A DNA stretch of 64,000 nt, taken from Streptomyces amritsarensis (lineage in GTDB: Bacteria > Actinomycetota > Actinomycetes > Streptomycetales > Streptomycetaceae). Shown piece after piece: positions 24,792 to 34,214 of the stretch. The notes beneath the pieces are model-generated. The model ran no database searches. It saw only the letters and a list, made by a program, of their open reading frames with translations, and was not told where the DNA came from. Numbering within the stretch: the first letter of the stretch is position 1; every line of letters starts with the position of its first letter. The position numbers were made by a program, and so were the translations under genes. The DNA is taken from contig NZ_MQUR01000004.1 of assembly GCF_001953875.1 (NCBI RefSeq), positions 95,112 through 159,111 of the forward strand. The letters are read 5' to 3'.

Positions 24792-27700
24792 CTGACATCG
24801 CCATCGTCGGACTCGGCTGCCGCTTTCCCGGCGCCCACGACGTCCGCGCCTACTGGAAGCTCCTGATGAGCGGGGAGCGGCAGTTCTCCGCGGTCCCGGC
24901 GGAACGCTGGAACCACGAGGTCTTCCACGAGCCCGGCAATCCGTCGGCCCCGCACGCCTCGTACACCGACCAGGTCGCCTTCCTCGACGGCGTGGACCGC
25001 TTCGACGCGCTGCACTACGGGGTGCCGCCGGCCCGTGCGCGGGCCATGGACCCCCAGCACCGGCTGATGCTCGACGTCACCCGCGAGGCCCTCGACGACG
25101 CGGGGCTGGGCCGTGGCGACTTCGACCGGGAGAACACCGGGGTCTTCTGCGCGGTGTCGGTGTCGGACTACAAGGACGTCATGACGGCCCCGATCCGTGC
25201 CATCGCCCTGGCCGACCAGGCACGGCGGTCCACGGCAGGCGACGACGGCGTCCTCGATGCGGTCAAGGAGCACGCCGGGCGGCTCGGCACCGTGCAGCCC
25301 TTCAGCCTGCCCGGGAGCCTGCTCAACATGGCTGCCGGCACCGTCAGCCGGCAGTTCGACCTCGGCGGTCCCAGCCTCGCCGTCGACGCCGCCTGCTCCG
25401 GATCCCTGGTGGCCCTGGACCAGGCCGTCGCCCAACTGCGCGGGGGCGGCTGCCGGATCGCGGTCGTCGGCGGCGTCTACGTCAACCTGACCCCCGACAG
25501 CCTGATCGGCTTCTCCACGCTGCGTGCGCTGTCCGCCACCGGGGTGTGCCGCCCGTTCGACGAGGAGGCCGACGGCTTCGTGCTCGGCGAGGGCGCGGGC
25601 GCGGTCGTCATCCGGCCGCTCGCGGACGCGCTCGCCGCCGGAGACCGCGTGTACGCGGTGGTCAAGGGTGTCGGCTCGGCCAACGACGGCGCGTCCCCGG
25701 GGCCGCTGGCCCCCGCCCCGGAGGGCCAACTGCGCGCACTGCGCCGGGCGTACGACGACGCGGGAGTCCCCCCGTCGTCCGTGGGCTTCCTGGAGGCCCA
25801 CGGCACCGCCACCCGGTCCGGCGACCGCGCCGAGGTCGAGGCGCTGCGCCGGCTGCGCACCGAGTATCCCGACGACGACCCCTCGCTGTGCTACCTCGGC
25901 GCCGGCAAGGCCCTCATCGGGCATTCCCTGGCCGCGGCGGGCATGGCGGGCCTGATCAAGACGGCCCTGGTCGTCCACCACCGCACGATCGTGCCGCAGC
26001 CCGGCACCACGCCCCGTGCCGACCTGGGCGTCGGCGCCGCGGGGCTGCGGTTCGCCGCGACCGCGCGGCCCTGGCCGCGTACGGGCGCTCCGCGGCGGGC
26101 CGCCGTCAGCTCGTTCGGCTTCGGCGGTACCAACGTGCACGTGGTGCTGGAGGAGGCCCCCACCCCAGCCCCAGCACCTGCGCCGGCACCACCGGCACCC
26201 GCACCCGTCCGGCCGGTGGCTGTGGGCGGCGCACAGGCGGCACCGCACCTCGTCCTGCTCTCGGCCGGCGACGCCGAGCTGCTCGACCTGCACATCGGCG
26301 ACGTTCTGGAGACGGTGGAACGCGCCCCCCGCACGCCGGTGGCGGCGCTGGCGCACACCCTGGGAGGACGTGAGCCGCTGAAGGCCCGCCTCGCGATCGT
26401 GGCCGCCGACACGGACGAGTTCGCCCGGCGCCTGCTGCGCGCCCGCGGGCTGCTCGCCGAGGGCGCCCGCGGCGACCTCGGCGAGGGCTCCTTCGCGGCG
26501 GACGCCCCGCTGCCGGCCGCGCAGCGCCGCATCGCCTTCGTCTTCCCCGGCCAGGGCAGCCAGCGGCCGGGCATGATGCGGGACCTGTACGAGCGGTTCA
26601 CCGGATTCCGGAGCGTGGTCGACGCGCTCGGCTCCGCGGCCCGCGGCGACACGGGCCTCGACCTCGATGTCGACCTCGCCGAGCTGCTGTACGGCGGGGA
26701 GGCGGCCGCGGCCGGCGGCGAGGAGCTCAGGCGGCGGCTCGCCGCCACCGAGGTGTGCCAGCCGCTGCTCGGCACGGTGCAGATCGCCGCCACCCGTCTG
26801 CTCGCCGACTGCGGTGTCTCCCCGGACCTGGCGCTCGGCCACAGCGTCGGCGAGTTCGCCGCGGCCGCGGCGGCCGGGGCGCTCACCGGCGAGGAGACCG
26901 TCCGGCTGCTGGTGCGCCGGGGCGCGGCCCTGCGGCAGGCCGAGAGCGCTCTGCCGGGCGGGATGGTCGCCGTGCTGGCCGACGAGGAGACCTGTCGGCG
27001 GCTCGTCGACGGAATCGACGACGTGTGGCCGGCCTGCTTCAACCAGCCGCGGCAGGTCGTGGTCAGCGGCTCTCGGCAGGGTCTCGCCGCCCTCCGGCGG
27101 GCCTGCGCCGACGCGGGCATCGCCACGGTGGCGCTGGAGGTGTCCGGCGCCTTCCACTCGCCGTGGTCGGCCCGCGCTGAGGAGGCCGTGCGCGCGGACC
27201 TCGCCGGCCGCCGGGTGAGCCCTCCCCGCCTGCCGTTCGTCTCGTCGGTCAGCGCGGCGGTGTGCAGCGATCCCGCGCGGATGCGCGAGCTGTGGGCCCG
27301 GCACGCCTCGGCGCCGGTGCGGTTCGGCGACGCCGTGCGCGCCTCGTACGACGCGGGGGCGCGTCTGTTCCTCCAGGTGAGCGGGGGCGGCTCGCTCCTG
27401 GACGCGGTCCGCCGCAACCTCGCCGACCGGGAGGACGTGCACGTCGTCGCCGCGGGCGGCGCGACGCCGGACGGCGGACGGGGCTTCGTGCGGGCCCTGG
27501 CCGGGCTGGCGGTCCTGGGCGTGCCGGTCGATCCGCGCGCCCTGGTCCCGGCGGATGAGCGAAGGCAGGTCGACCTGCCGGTGGCCCGACTCGCCGCGCA
27601 GTCCTACTGGGCGGGGCCAACGACTCCTCCGAAGCCGACCACGGCGAAACCGTCCCCGCCCCAGGCAGCCCCGGCGGAAGCGGTCTCGGCCCAGGCGGCC

Positions 27701-30076
27701 CCGGCGAAGGGGGCCCCGGCGGAAGCAGGTCGAGCGGAGGCCGCCCCGGCCCAGGCGGTCCCGGCAGAAGCAGGCCCAACGGAGGCAGCCCCGGCGGAAG
27801 CAGAACCGGCAGAGGCAACCGCGCCGAAGGCAACACCGGCGGAAGCAGGCCCAGCAGTGGCAGGACCAGCGGTGACAGCCCCGGCCGAGACAGCCCCGGC
27901 GGATGCGACCTCGACGGAGGAGGTCCCGGCGGAAGCAAACCCGCCGAAGGCACCCCCCACGGAAGCAGGTCGAGCGGAGGCAGCCCCGGCCCAGGCGGCC
28001 CCGCCGAAGGAGGCCCGGGCGAAGGAGGCCCCGGCCGAAGCGGTCTCGGCCCAAGCGGCCCCGGCGGAGGCAGCCCCAGCGGAAGCAGAACCGGCAGAGG
28101 CAACCGCGCCGAAGGCAACACCGGCGGAAGCAGGCCCAGCGCAGGCAGCGCCGGCCGAGGCAGCACCGGCGGAAGCGGTCCCGGCAAAGGGGGAGGCCAC
28201 GCCGAAAGCGACCCCGCCGAAGGAGGCCCCAGCCGAGGCGGCCCCGGCGAAGGCGGACTCGACAGAGGAGGTACCGGCGGAAGCCGGCCCAGCGCGGGCA
28301 GCCGCGGCGGCGGGGGCTCCAGCCGGGACAGCCGGGGCCAAGGCGGTCGGGGCCGAAGCGGCCGGGGCAGCCGGGGCCGAGGGGGTTGGGGGTGGCTTGG
28401 GGTCGGCTCGGTCCGCGGCGTCCGAGGGGTCCCTCGAGCCCCTGGACGATCTGCGGCAGCTGGTCCGGGAACAGGCGGACCTCATGTCCCGGCTCTCCCC
28501 GGCGGCCCGCACATCGGCCTGCGAGGAGCCCGCGCGGGCCGGGGATGTCACCGAGGTCACCGCGGCCGTGTACGCGCACATAGCCCGGATCTCGGCCTTC
28601 CCGGTGGGCCACCTGCGCGACGAGCAGCTGCTGACCGACGACCTCGGCTTCGACTCGCTGATGCTGACCGACCTGTTCACGGCCCTCCGGCGGCAGTGGC
28701 CGCTGTGGGCCTTCGACGAAGGGGACGCCGACCGTCCGACGGTCGGGGGACTCGCGGCGGCGGTCGCGGGCGCCGCTTCGGAGGAGCGCGCGGAGGGCGG
28801 CACCTGCCCGCCCCCGCCACCCCAGGACCCGCCCCCGCCGACCACCCCGCTGCCCGCGGAGCACACGCGCATCGACCGCTTCCCGGAGGTCACCGCCCAC
28901 GCCGAGCGCTTCGGCACCCTCGCCGGTGCCGGACTGTCCAACCCGTACTTCCTCGTGCACGAGGGCGGTATGACGGACACGACCGTCGTCGGCGGCCGCG
29001 AGCTGCTCTCCTTCTCCGGCTACAACTACCTGGGCATGGCCACGCACCCCCGGGTGAGCGAGGCCGCCAAGCAGGCGGTCGACGCCTACGGCACCTCGGT
29101 GTCCGCGAGCCGGCTGCTGTCCGGCAGCCGCCCACTCCACCTGGAACTCGAGGCGGAGCTCGCCGACCTCCTCGGGTGCGAGGCCTCGGTCACCCTGGCC
29201 AACGGCCACGCCACCAACGTCACGGTGATCGGCCACCTCGCCGGCCCGGGCGACCTCGTCGTCCACGACGCCCTGGCCCACGACAGCATCCTCCAGGGCT
29301 GCCGGCTCTCGGGCGCGACCCGGCGGCCGTTCCCCCACAACGACGCGGCCGCCCTCGACGCCCTGCTCGAACAGGTCCGACACCAGTACCGGCGGGTCCT
29401 CGTCGTCGTCGAGGGCGTGTACAGCATGGACGGTGACATCGCCGACCTGCCCGCCCTCATCGCGGTCAAGGCGCGGCACGGGGCGCTGCTGATGGTCGAC
29501 GAGGCGCACAGCATCGGAACGACCGGCGCGACGGGCCGCGGCGTCGGCGAGCACTTCGGCATCGACCGCCGGGCTGTCGACCTGTGGTCGGGCACGCTGT
29601 CCAAGGCCCTCGCGAGCTGCGGCGGCTACGTCGCCGCGAGCCGCCCGGTCGTCGAGTACCTGCGCTACACCGCTCCGGGCTTCGTCTACAGCGCGGGCAT
29701 GACCCCGGCGGACACCGCCGCGTGCCTGGCTTCGCTGCGGCTGCTGCGCGACGAGCCGGAGCGCGTGGCCCGGCTGGCGGAGAATGCCGCGCTCTTCGTC
29801 CGTCTGGCGCGCGAGGCGGGCGTGGACACCGGGGACAGCCGCGGCACGCCGGTCGTGCCGTGCATCGTCGGAAACTCCCTGAAGGCCCTGCACCTGGCGG
29901 AGGCCCTGTTCCGGCGGGGTGTGAGCGTCAACCCGATCCTCCACCCGGCCGTGCCGGAGGAGATGGCGCGGCTGCGGTTCTTCGTCACGCGGGACCACAC
30001 GCCGGGGCAGATCCGGCACACCGTGACCGCTTTGGCGCAGGAACTGCGGCAGCTGGAGGCGGTGGGGGCCCCATGA
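24788..30076 (+). CDS. KS-AT-linker-ACP-AOS polyketide/alpha-oxoamine synthase
   Basis: A 1,762-residue single-module megasynthase. The ketosynthase (about 1-455) has an intact triad: Cys203 (DAACSGS), His338 (AHGTATRSGD) and His379 (GHSLAAAG). The acyltransferase (about 580-895) has GQGSQRPGM, Ser686 in GHSVGEF and GAFHS, the malonyl-type pattern. A linker of about 280 residues made of Ala/Pro/Glu repeats (about 938-1216) follows. The carrier protein (about 1250-1325) has phosphopantetheine Ser1290 in LGFDSL. The C-terminal domain (about 1360-1762) is a PLP-dependent alpha-oxoamine synthase with VDEAHSIGTTG and Lys1606 in GTLSKALASCGGY. No KR, DH, ER or TE is present. Predicted chemistry (inference): one malonyl extension, then decarboxylative condensation with an amino acid, releasing a 2-amino-1,3-dicarbonyl compound. 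Confidence 0.93.
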   Translation: MTDIAIVGLGCRFPGAHDVRAYWKLLMSGERQFSAVPAERWNHEVFHEPGNPSAPHASYTDQVAFLDGVDRFDALHYGVPPARARAMDPQHRLMLDVTREALDDAGLGRGDFDRENTGVFCAVSVSDYKDVMTAPIRAIALADQARRSTAGDDGVLDAVKEHAGRLGTVQPFSLPGSLLNMAAGTVSRQFDLGGPSLAVDAACSGSLVALDQAVAQLRGGGCRIAVVGGVYVNLTPDSLIGFSTLRALSATGVCRPFDEEADGFVLGEGAGAVVIRPLADALAAGDRVYAVVKGVGSANDGASPGPLAPAPEGQLRALRRAYDDAGVPPSSVGFLEAHGTATRSGDRAEVEALRRLRTEYPDDDPSLCYLGAGKALIGHSLAAAGMAGLIKTALVVHHRTIVPQPGTTPRADLGVGAAGLRFAATARPWPRTGAPRRAAVSSFGFGGTNVHVVLEEAPTPAPAPAPAPPAPAPVRPVAVGGAQAAPHLVLLSAGDAELLDLHIGDVLETVERAPRTPVAALAHTLGGREPLKARLAIVAADTDEFARRLLRARGLLAEGARGDLGEGSFAADAPLPAAQRRIAFVFPGQGSQRPGMMRDLYERFTGFRSVVDALGSAARGDTGLDLDVDLAELLYGGEAAAAGGEELRRRLAATEVCQPLLGTVQIAATRLLADCGVSPDLALGHSVGEFAAAAAAGALTGEETVRLLVRRGAALRQAESALPGGMVAVLADEETCRRLVDGIDDVWPACFNQPRQVVVSGSRQGLAALRRACADAGIATVALEVSGAFHSPWSARAEEAVRADLAGRRVSPPRLPFVSSVSAAVCSDPARMRELWARHASAPVRFGDAVRASYDAGARLFLQVSGGGSLLDAVRRNLADREDVHVVAAGGATPDGGRGFVRALAGLAVLGVPVDPRALVPADERRQVDLPVARLAAQSYWAGPTTPPKPTTAKPSPPQAAPAEAVSAQAAPAKGAPAEAGRAEAAPAQAVPAEAGPTEAAPAEAEPAEATAPKATPAEAGPAVAGPAVTAPAETAPADATSTEEVPAEANPPKAPPTEAGRAEAAPAQAAPPKEARAKEAPAEAVSAQAAPAEAAPAEAEPAEATAPKATPAEAGPAQAAPAEAAPAEAVPAKGEATPKATPPKEAPAEAAPAKADSTEEVPAEAGPARAAAAAGAPAGTAGAKAVGAEAAGAAGAEGVGGGLGSARSAASEGSLEPLDDLRQLVREQADLMSRLSPAARTSACEEPARAGDVTEVTAAVYAHIARISAFPVGHLRDEQLLTDDLGFDSLMLTDLFTALRRQWPLWAFDEGDADRPTVGGLAAAVAGAASEERAEGGTCPPPPPQDPPPPTTPLPAEHTRIDRFPEVTAHAERFGTLAGAGLSNPYFLVHEGGMTDTTVVGGRELLSFSGYNYLGMATHPRVSEAAKQAVDAYGTSVSASRLLSGSRPLHLELEAELADLLGCEASVTLANGHATNVTVIGHLAGPGDLVVHDALAHDSILQGCRLSGATRRPFPHNDAAALDALLEQVRHQYRRVLVVVEGVYSMDGDIADLPALIAVKARHGALLMVDEAHSIGTTGATGRGVGEHFGIDRRAVDLWSGTLSKALASCGGYVAASRPVVEYLRYTAPGFVYSAGMTPADTAACLASLRLLRDEPERVARLAENAALFVRLAREAGVDTGDSRGTPVVPCIVGNSLKALHLAEALFRRGVSVNPILHPAVPEEMARLRFFVTRDHTPGQIRHTVTALAQELRQLEAVGAP
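27795..28140 (+). repeat. 61-bp exact in-frame repeat inside the PKS linker
   Basis: Bases 27795-27855 and 28080-28140 are identical over 61 positions and lie 285 bases (95 codons) apart, so the reading frame is kept. Shorter copies of the same motifs fill 27,620-28,400. The repeats use GAA, GCA and ACA codons that are scarce in the flanking domains. Confidence 0.85.
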
Positions 30077-30290
30077 CCCGGTCCGCCGCGGGCCCCGGGG
30101 GGTGGGGCGGCGCGGCCCTCGCCGCGGCCCGGCGGGGCCGGGAACGGGGCGGTCGGCCGGGGACCCCCTGCCGGCAGCACTGCGTTGGTGCTCCCCGCCC
30201 CGCCGGATGATGCTTGTCAGTGGGGCCTCCGGCCGTGCAGGTCCCTGTGGGACGGCAGCGACGGATCGAGCGAGGGCGAGATGAGCGGCG

Positions 30291-32735
30291 ATGGAGCAAC
30301 TTCCCACCTCCCCCGGTGAACGGCCGGAGCAGACCGGCGTCCTCCACGAGCCCGCGTACACGGCGACGGCCGCCGTCGACGAGCGGGGCGTCGTCATCGA
30401 GTGGGGTGAAGGTGCCGCCCGGCTGCTCGGCTACGCGTCCGCCGAGGTGGTGGGGCGGCCCGCCGCGTTCCTGCTGGCCGACCCCGTCGGCGACGCGGCG
30501 CGCCGGATCCCGCCCGAGCAGGAGCGGTGGAGCGGGACGGTGGCGCTGCGGCACCGGGACGGGGGCCGCCTGGAGCAGGGGCTGCTCGCGCACCGCCATA
30601 CCTCCACCGGCGGCGGGACCAGGTGGTACGTGGTGTCCGCGGTGGCGGCCGGCCGGGGCGGTGACGGCTCCTCGTGGGGTGATCCGCTGCATGAGTGGTC
30701 GTTCGCCCAGTCCCCCTGCTTCCTGGCGGTCTTCGACGCGGACCTGCGGCTGGTGCGGGCGAACGCGGGCATGGAGCGCACGCTGTCCCTCACGGAATCG
30801 GAGATGGCCGGGCTGCGCCTGCCGGAGATCGCCCCGGACCCGGTGAGCGAGGAGACCGAGCGCAGGATGCGCCTGGCGCTGGAGTCCGGCGAGCCGCAGC
30901 ACATGGAGGCCTTCGTGCGCGACACGGGCGTGGGCGCGGAGCACGGCTGGGCGACGTCGGTGGCCCCGCTGCGCGATCCGGACGGCCGGGTGCGCGCCGT
31001 GTGCCTGGCCGCGCACGACCGGACCGGGGCCGAGGTGGAGAAGCAGCAGATGTTCCTGCCGGACGCGGCCGGTGCGCGGATCGGCACCACCGAGGACAGC
31101 ACCCGCACCGCGCAGGAGCTGGCGGACGTGGCCGTGCCGCGGCTCGCCGACTTCGCGGTCGTCGACCTGCTCGAACCGCTTCCGCGGGGCAACCACCATG
31201 CCTCCGGCCCGCCGTCAGGGCCGGTCACGGTGTGCCGTACGGCCGTGCGCTCGGCCGTCGAGGGGAGTTCGGAGGGGCGGGTCGCGGTCGGCGAGACGGC
31301 CGTCTATCCGCCGCTGTCGCCGCCCGCGCAGTGTCTGGCCTCGGGTCGTGGTGCCGTGTACGCGGCGACCGCCCCGGCGGTCGCCCAGTGGATGGCGCAG
31401 GACCCGGCGGCCGCCTGGCTCGGCGCGCACGGGGCCCGTTCGATGCTGGTGGTGCCGATGCATGCCGACGGCGTCAGCTTGGGCGTGGCGGTGTTCGGCC
31501 GTCATGAGAACCGGGAGCCGTTCCTCGCGCAGGACCTGTCGCTGGCCGAGGAACTCGCGGGCCGGGCGGCGGCGAGCATCCACAGCGCGCACCGGTCCGC
31601 CAGGGAGCACACCAGCACCATGACGCTCCAGCGCAGCCTGCTCCCCCAGACGCTGCCCGACCATCCGGCCCTGGAGACGGCCTCCCGCTACCTGCCGGCC
31701 GGTAGCGAGGCGGGGGTGGGCGGCGACTGGTTCGACGTGATCCCGCTGTCCGGGGCGCGGGTGGCCCTGGTCGTGGGCGATGTCGTCGGCCACGGCATCC
31801 GCGCCTCCGCGACCATGGGCCGGCTGCGCACCGCGGTGCGCACGCTGGCCGACGTGGACCTGCCGCCCGATGAACTGCTCACCCATCTCGACGACCTGAT
31901 CATCCACCTGTCCGCGGACGAGGGGGGCCGGGGGGAGGCCGTCGACGAGAGCGCCGGGGGCATCGGCACGACCTGCCTGTACGTGGTCTACGACCCCGTC
32001 ACCCGGCACTGCACGCTCGCCCGGGCCGGGCACCCGCCGCCGGCGGTGGTCTCCCCGGAGGGCTCCGTGTACCTCCTCGACGTGCCGGCCGGTCCGCCGC
32101 TGGGCCTGGGGGGCCTGCCCTTCGAGACGCTGGACGTGGACCTTCCCGAGGGCAGCGTGCTGGCCCTCTACACCGACGGGCTGCTCCAGCCCCGCGAGCG
32201 GGACGTCGACGAGGCGTTCGACGCGATGTTCGCCGCGCTCGCCCAGCCCGCCTCCACCCTGGACACGGTGTGCGATCGGATCCTGACGGCCCTGCTGACC
32301 CACCGACCCGACGACGACGTGGCGCTGCTCGTGGCGCGGACGCGGGCCCTGCACGCCGACAAGGTCGTCGTGTGGGACCTGAGCTCCGATCCGTCCGACG
32401 TCTCGCAGGCCCGTCGGCAGACCACCGACCAGTTGGCGCAGTGGGGGCTGGAGGAGGCCTCGTTCGTCACCGAGCTCCTGGTCAGCGAGCTGGTCACCAA
32501 CGCCATCCGGTACGGCGAGCCGCCCATCCAGCTGCGGCTGATCCACGAGAAGGACGTCCTGATCTGCGAGGTCTCCGACGCCAGCAGCACCGCTCCGCAC
32601 ATGCGGCGGGCCCGGACCTTCGACGAGGGCGGGCGGGGCCTGCTGCTGGTGGCGCAGCTCGCCGAGCGCTGGGGCACCCGGCACGCCCCCGTCGGCAAGA
32701 CGATCTGGGCCGAGCAGTCGCTCCTCGGGTTCTGA
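30291..32735 (+). CDS. PAS-PAS-GAF-SpoIIE-HATPase stress regulator
   Basis: An 814-residue cytoplasmic multidomain regulator. Two PAS-like regions (about 20-115 and 130-240) and a GAF domain (about 265-440) are followed by a PP2C/SpoIIE phosphatase (about 455-685) with GGDWFDVI, GDVVGHG, TDGLL and PDDDVALLVART. A C-terminal HATPase_c domain (about 700-814) has SELVTNAIRYG and GGRGLLLV, as in anti-sigma kinases of the RsbW type. It thus joins an RsbU-like phosphatase and an RsbW-like kinase in one chain, a common Streptomyces design for partner switching. It lies 214 bases after the megasynthase; co-regulation is possible but not shown. Confidence 0.9.
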   Translation: MEQLPTSPGERPEQTGVLHEPAYTATAAVDERGVVIEWGEGAARLLGYASAEVVGRPAAFLLADPVGDAARRIPPEQERWSGTVALRHRDGGRLEQGLLAHRHTSTGGGTRWYVVSAVAAGRGGDGSSWGDPLHEWSFAQSPCFLAVFDADLRLVRANAGMERTLSLTESEMAGLRLPEIAPDPVSEETERRMRLALESGEPQHMEAFVRDTGVGAEHGWATSVAPLRDPDGRVRAVCLAAHDRTGAEVEKQQMFLPDAAGARIGTTEDSTRTAQELADVAVPRLADFAVVDLLEPLPRGNHHASGPPSGPVTVCRTAVRSAVEGSSEGRVAVGETAVYPPLSPPAQCLASGRGAVYAATAPAVAQWMAQDPAAAWLGAHGARSMLVVPMHADGVSLGVAVFGRHENREPFLAQDLSLAEELAGRAAASIHSAHRSAREHTSTMTLQRSLLPQTLPDHPALETASRYLPAGSEAGVGGDWFDVIPLSGARVALVVGDVVGHGIRASATMGRLRTAVRTLADVDLPPDELLTHLDDLIIHLSADEGGRGEAVDESAGGIGTTCLYVVYDPVTRHCTLARAGHPPPAVVSPEGSVYLLDVPAGPPLGLGGLPFETLDVDLPEGSVLALYTDGLLQPRERDVDEAFDAMFAALAQPASTLDTVCDRILTALLTHRPDDDVALLVARTRALHADKVVVWDLSSDPSDVSQARRQTTDQLAQWGLEEASFVTELLVSELVTNAIRYGEPPIQLRLIHEKDVLICEVSDASSTAPHMRRARTFDEGGRGLLLVAQLAERWGTRHAPVGKTIWAEQSLLGF

Positions 32736-32748
32736 GGGCCGGGCGCGG

Positions 32749-33738
32749 CTAACCGGCGGGGGTACGGAAGACGGGCAGGGCCCACTCCGGGGGCTGCGGG
32801 GGCTCCGGCGCTGCGGCCTCCTCCTGGCCGCGCCTCGGCCTCTGCTCCGTCCGGGGGCCGCCGCCCTCGGTGGCGGCCCGCAGGGCCGCGACGAACTCCA
32901 GGCAGGAGCCGTACCGGTCCTCGGGGACCTTCGCCAGGGCCTTCGCGAAGACCTCGTCGGCGGCGGGTGCGATGTCCGGCCGCCGCCCGGTCAGAGGAGG
33001 CGGCGGGTCGTACTGGTGGGCCCACAGCAGTGCCGCGTCCTCCTCGCGCTCGAAGGGCGGCCCGCCGGCGAGGCTCTCGTAGACGACGCAGGCCAGGCTG
33101 TACAGGTCGCACCTGCCGTCCACCGGCCGGCCGGCGATCTGCTCGGGCGCCATGTAGTCGAGCGTCCCGACGAACTCCCCCGCCGTGGTGAACCCGCTCA
33201 ACGACAGGGACTTCTTCGTCAGGCCGAAGTCCGTGAGGTAGATGTGCTCCGGATGGTCGCGGTCGGGTCCGGCGGCGACCAGGATGTTCCCGGGTTTGAC
33301 GTCGCGGTGGACCAGTTCGTGGTCGTGGGCGGCGTCCAGGGCGGACGCGACCTGGGCGGCGATCCGCAGGGCGGTCGTGACAGGCAGCGGGCCCTCCCGG
33401 TCCAGCAGTCCCCGCAGGTCCAACCCGGGCACGTACCGCATGGCGATGTAGAGGACGCCGTCGGTCTCGCCGGCTTCGAAGATCGGCACGATGTGCGGGT
33501 GCTCGATGGAGGCGGCCACCCTCGACTCGTGGGTGAAGCGGCGCCGGAAGGTGTCGTCGCGGGCCCGTTCGGGGGCGATCAGCTTGATCGCGACCGTGCG
33601 GTCCAGGCGCAGGTCCTTGGCGCAGTAGACGACGGCCATGCCGCCCCGGCCGATCATGCGCTCGACCTTGTAACCGGCGATCTGCTTCCCGACCAGCCCG
33701 GAGGGCCGGCCCGTGTACTGGCTCAGGTCCGCGCCCAT
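32749..33738 (-). CDS. Soluble Hanks-type serine/threonine kinase
   Basis: A 329-residue protein kinase with all catalytic elements: the Gly-rich loop IGRGGMAVVY, Lys52 in VAIKL, HRDVKPGN at 144-151, DFG in LTDFGLTKK, and APEQI. The activation loop has several Ser/Thr residues (SLSLSGFTTAGEFVGT). There is no transmembrane helix or sensor domain; the Pro/Glu-rich tail is about 50 residues. The target is unknown. Its 3' end lies 13 bases from that of the PAS-SpoIIE gene (convergent). It is divergent from the LanKC-like locus across about 300 bases, so a regulatory link to either side is conceivable. Confidence 0.93.
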   Translation of the reverse strand: MGADLSQYTGRPSGLVGKQIAGYKVERMIGRGGMAVVYCAKDLRLDRTVAIKLIAPERARDDTFRRRFTHESRVAASIEHPHIVPIFEAGETDGVLYIAMRYVPGLDLRGLLDREGPLPVTTALRIAAQVASALDAAHDHELVHRDVKPGNILVAAGPDRDHPEHIYLTDFGLTKKSLSLSGFTTAGEFVGTLDYMAPEQIAGRPVDGRCDLYSLACVVYESLAGGPPFEREEDAALLWAHQYDPPPPLTGRRPDIAPAADEVFAKALAKVPEDRYGSCLEFVAALRAATEGGGPRTEQRPRRGQEEAAAPEPPQPPEWALPVFRTPAG

Positions 33739-34034
33739 CAGGCGCCCCCTTCCTCAGCAGGAATTCTATCCAGTGGTCCCCCCGGACGCCCGACGGATCA
33801 CCCCGGGATGCCTCCCCTACCACGTCACAGGCAGTCTCGCGAGGGGGCGGACCACCACCATTCGGGCGGCGGCGGGACGGCGGGGCGATGGGTGGTGCGG
33901 GTGCGGAAGACGGGCGGCCGGCGCCCATGCGGGGCGGGCGCGGATGGCGTTGAGTCGGGGGTGCCGATCGGCCGGCGCCAGTCCGACTCCAGCCGCGCAT
34001 CCCGCGCATTCGACCCTTCGAGGAGGTGAACCGG

Positions 34035-34103
34035 GTGAGCGTACTCAAGCCCCAGAACACGGAGGCCCGCAGGACGCGGCGCGGCCCGGGATACCCGAAC
34101 TGA
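34035..34103 (+). CDS. 22-residue peptide ORF before the LanKC-like gene
   Basis: A 22-codon frame beginning GTG 34035, preceded by one of the best ribosome sites in the window (GAGGAGGTGA, 34020-34029). The peptide starts MSVLKPQNTE, has a basic centre (ARRTRR) and ends GPGYPN. It has one Ser, two Thr and no Cys, so it cannot form lanthionine. Its place 111 bases before a LanKC-like gene is where a class III lanthipeptide precursor would be expected. It may be a diverged substrate, a leader peptide that controls translation, or chance. I do not recognise a family. Confidence 0.4.
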   Translation: MSVLKPQNTEARRTRRGPGYPN

Positions 34104-34214
34104 CCCGACGGATCCGGACGGGGGCACTCCCCCGTGCCCCCGCCCGGATCCCGTCGCTCCCACGGCCGCTGCCGGCGGCGGCCCCGCGGACGATCACAGA
34201 GGCTGACAGCTCAG

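Noticed and set aside
27620..28400. Regular repeats resembling a satellite or CRISPR-like array
   Set aside because: Units have no constant spacer length and keep the megasynthase reading frame, so they are a coding linker.
24296..30397. A 2,033-codon open frame antisense to the megasynthase
   Set aside because: Long antisense frames are usual in DNA with very high third-position GC. The protein is low-complexity and matches no domain, while the plus strand shows intact KS, AT, ACP and AOS motifs.
33961..34029. A second 22-codon Ser-rich frame just before the LanKC-associated peptide
   Set aside because: It has several Ser residues but no ribosome site, no Cys, and its end is the ribosome site of the next frame.
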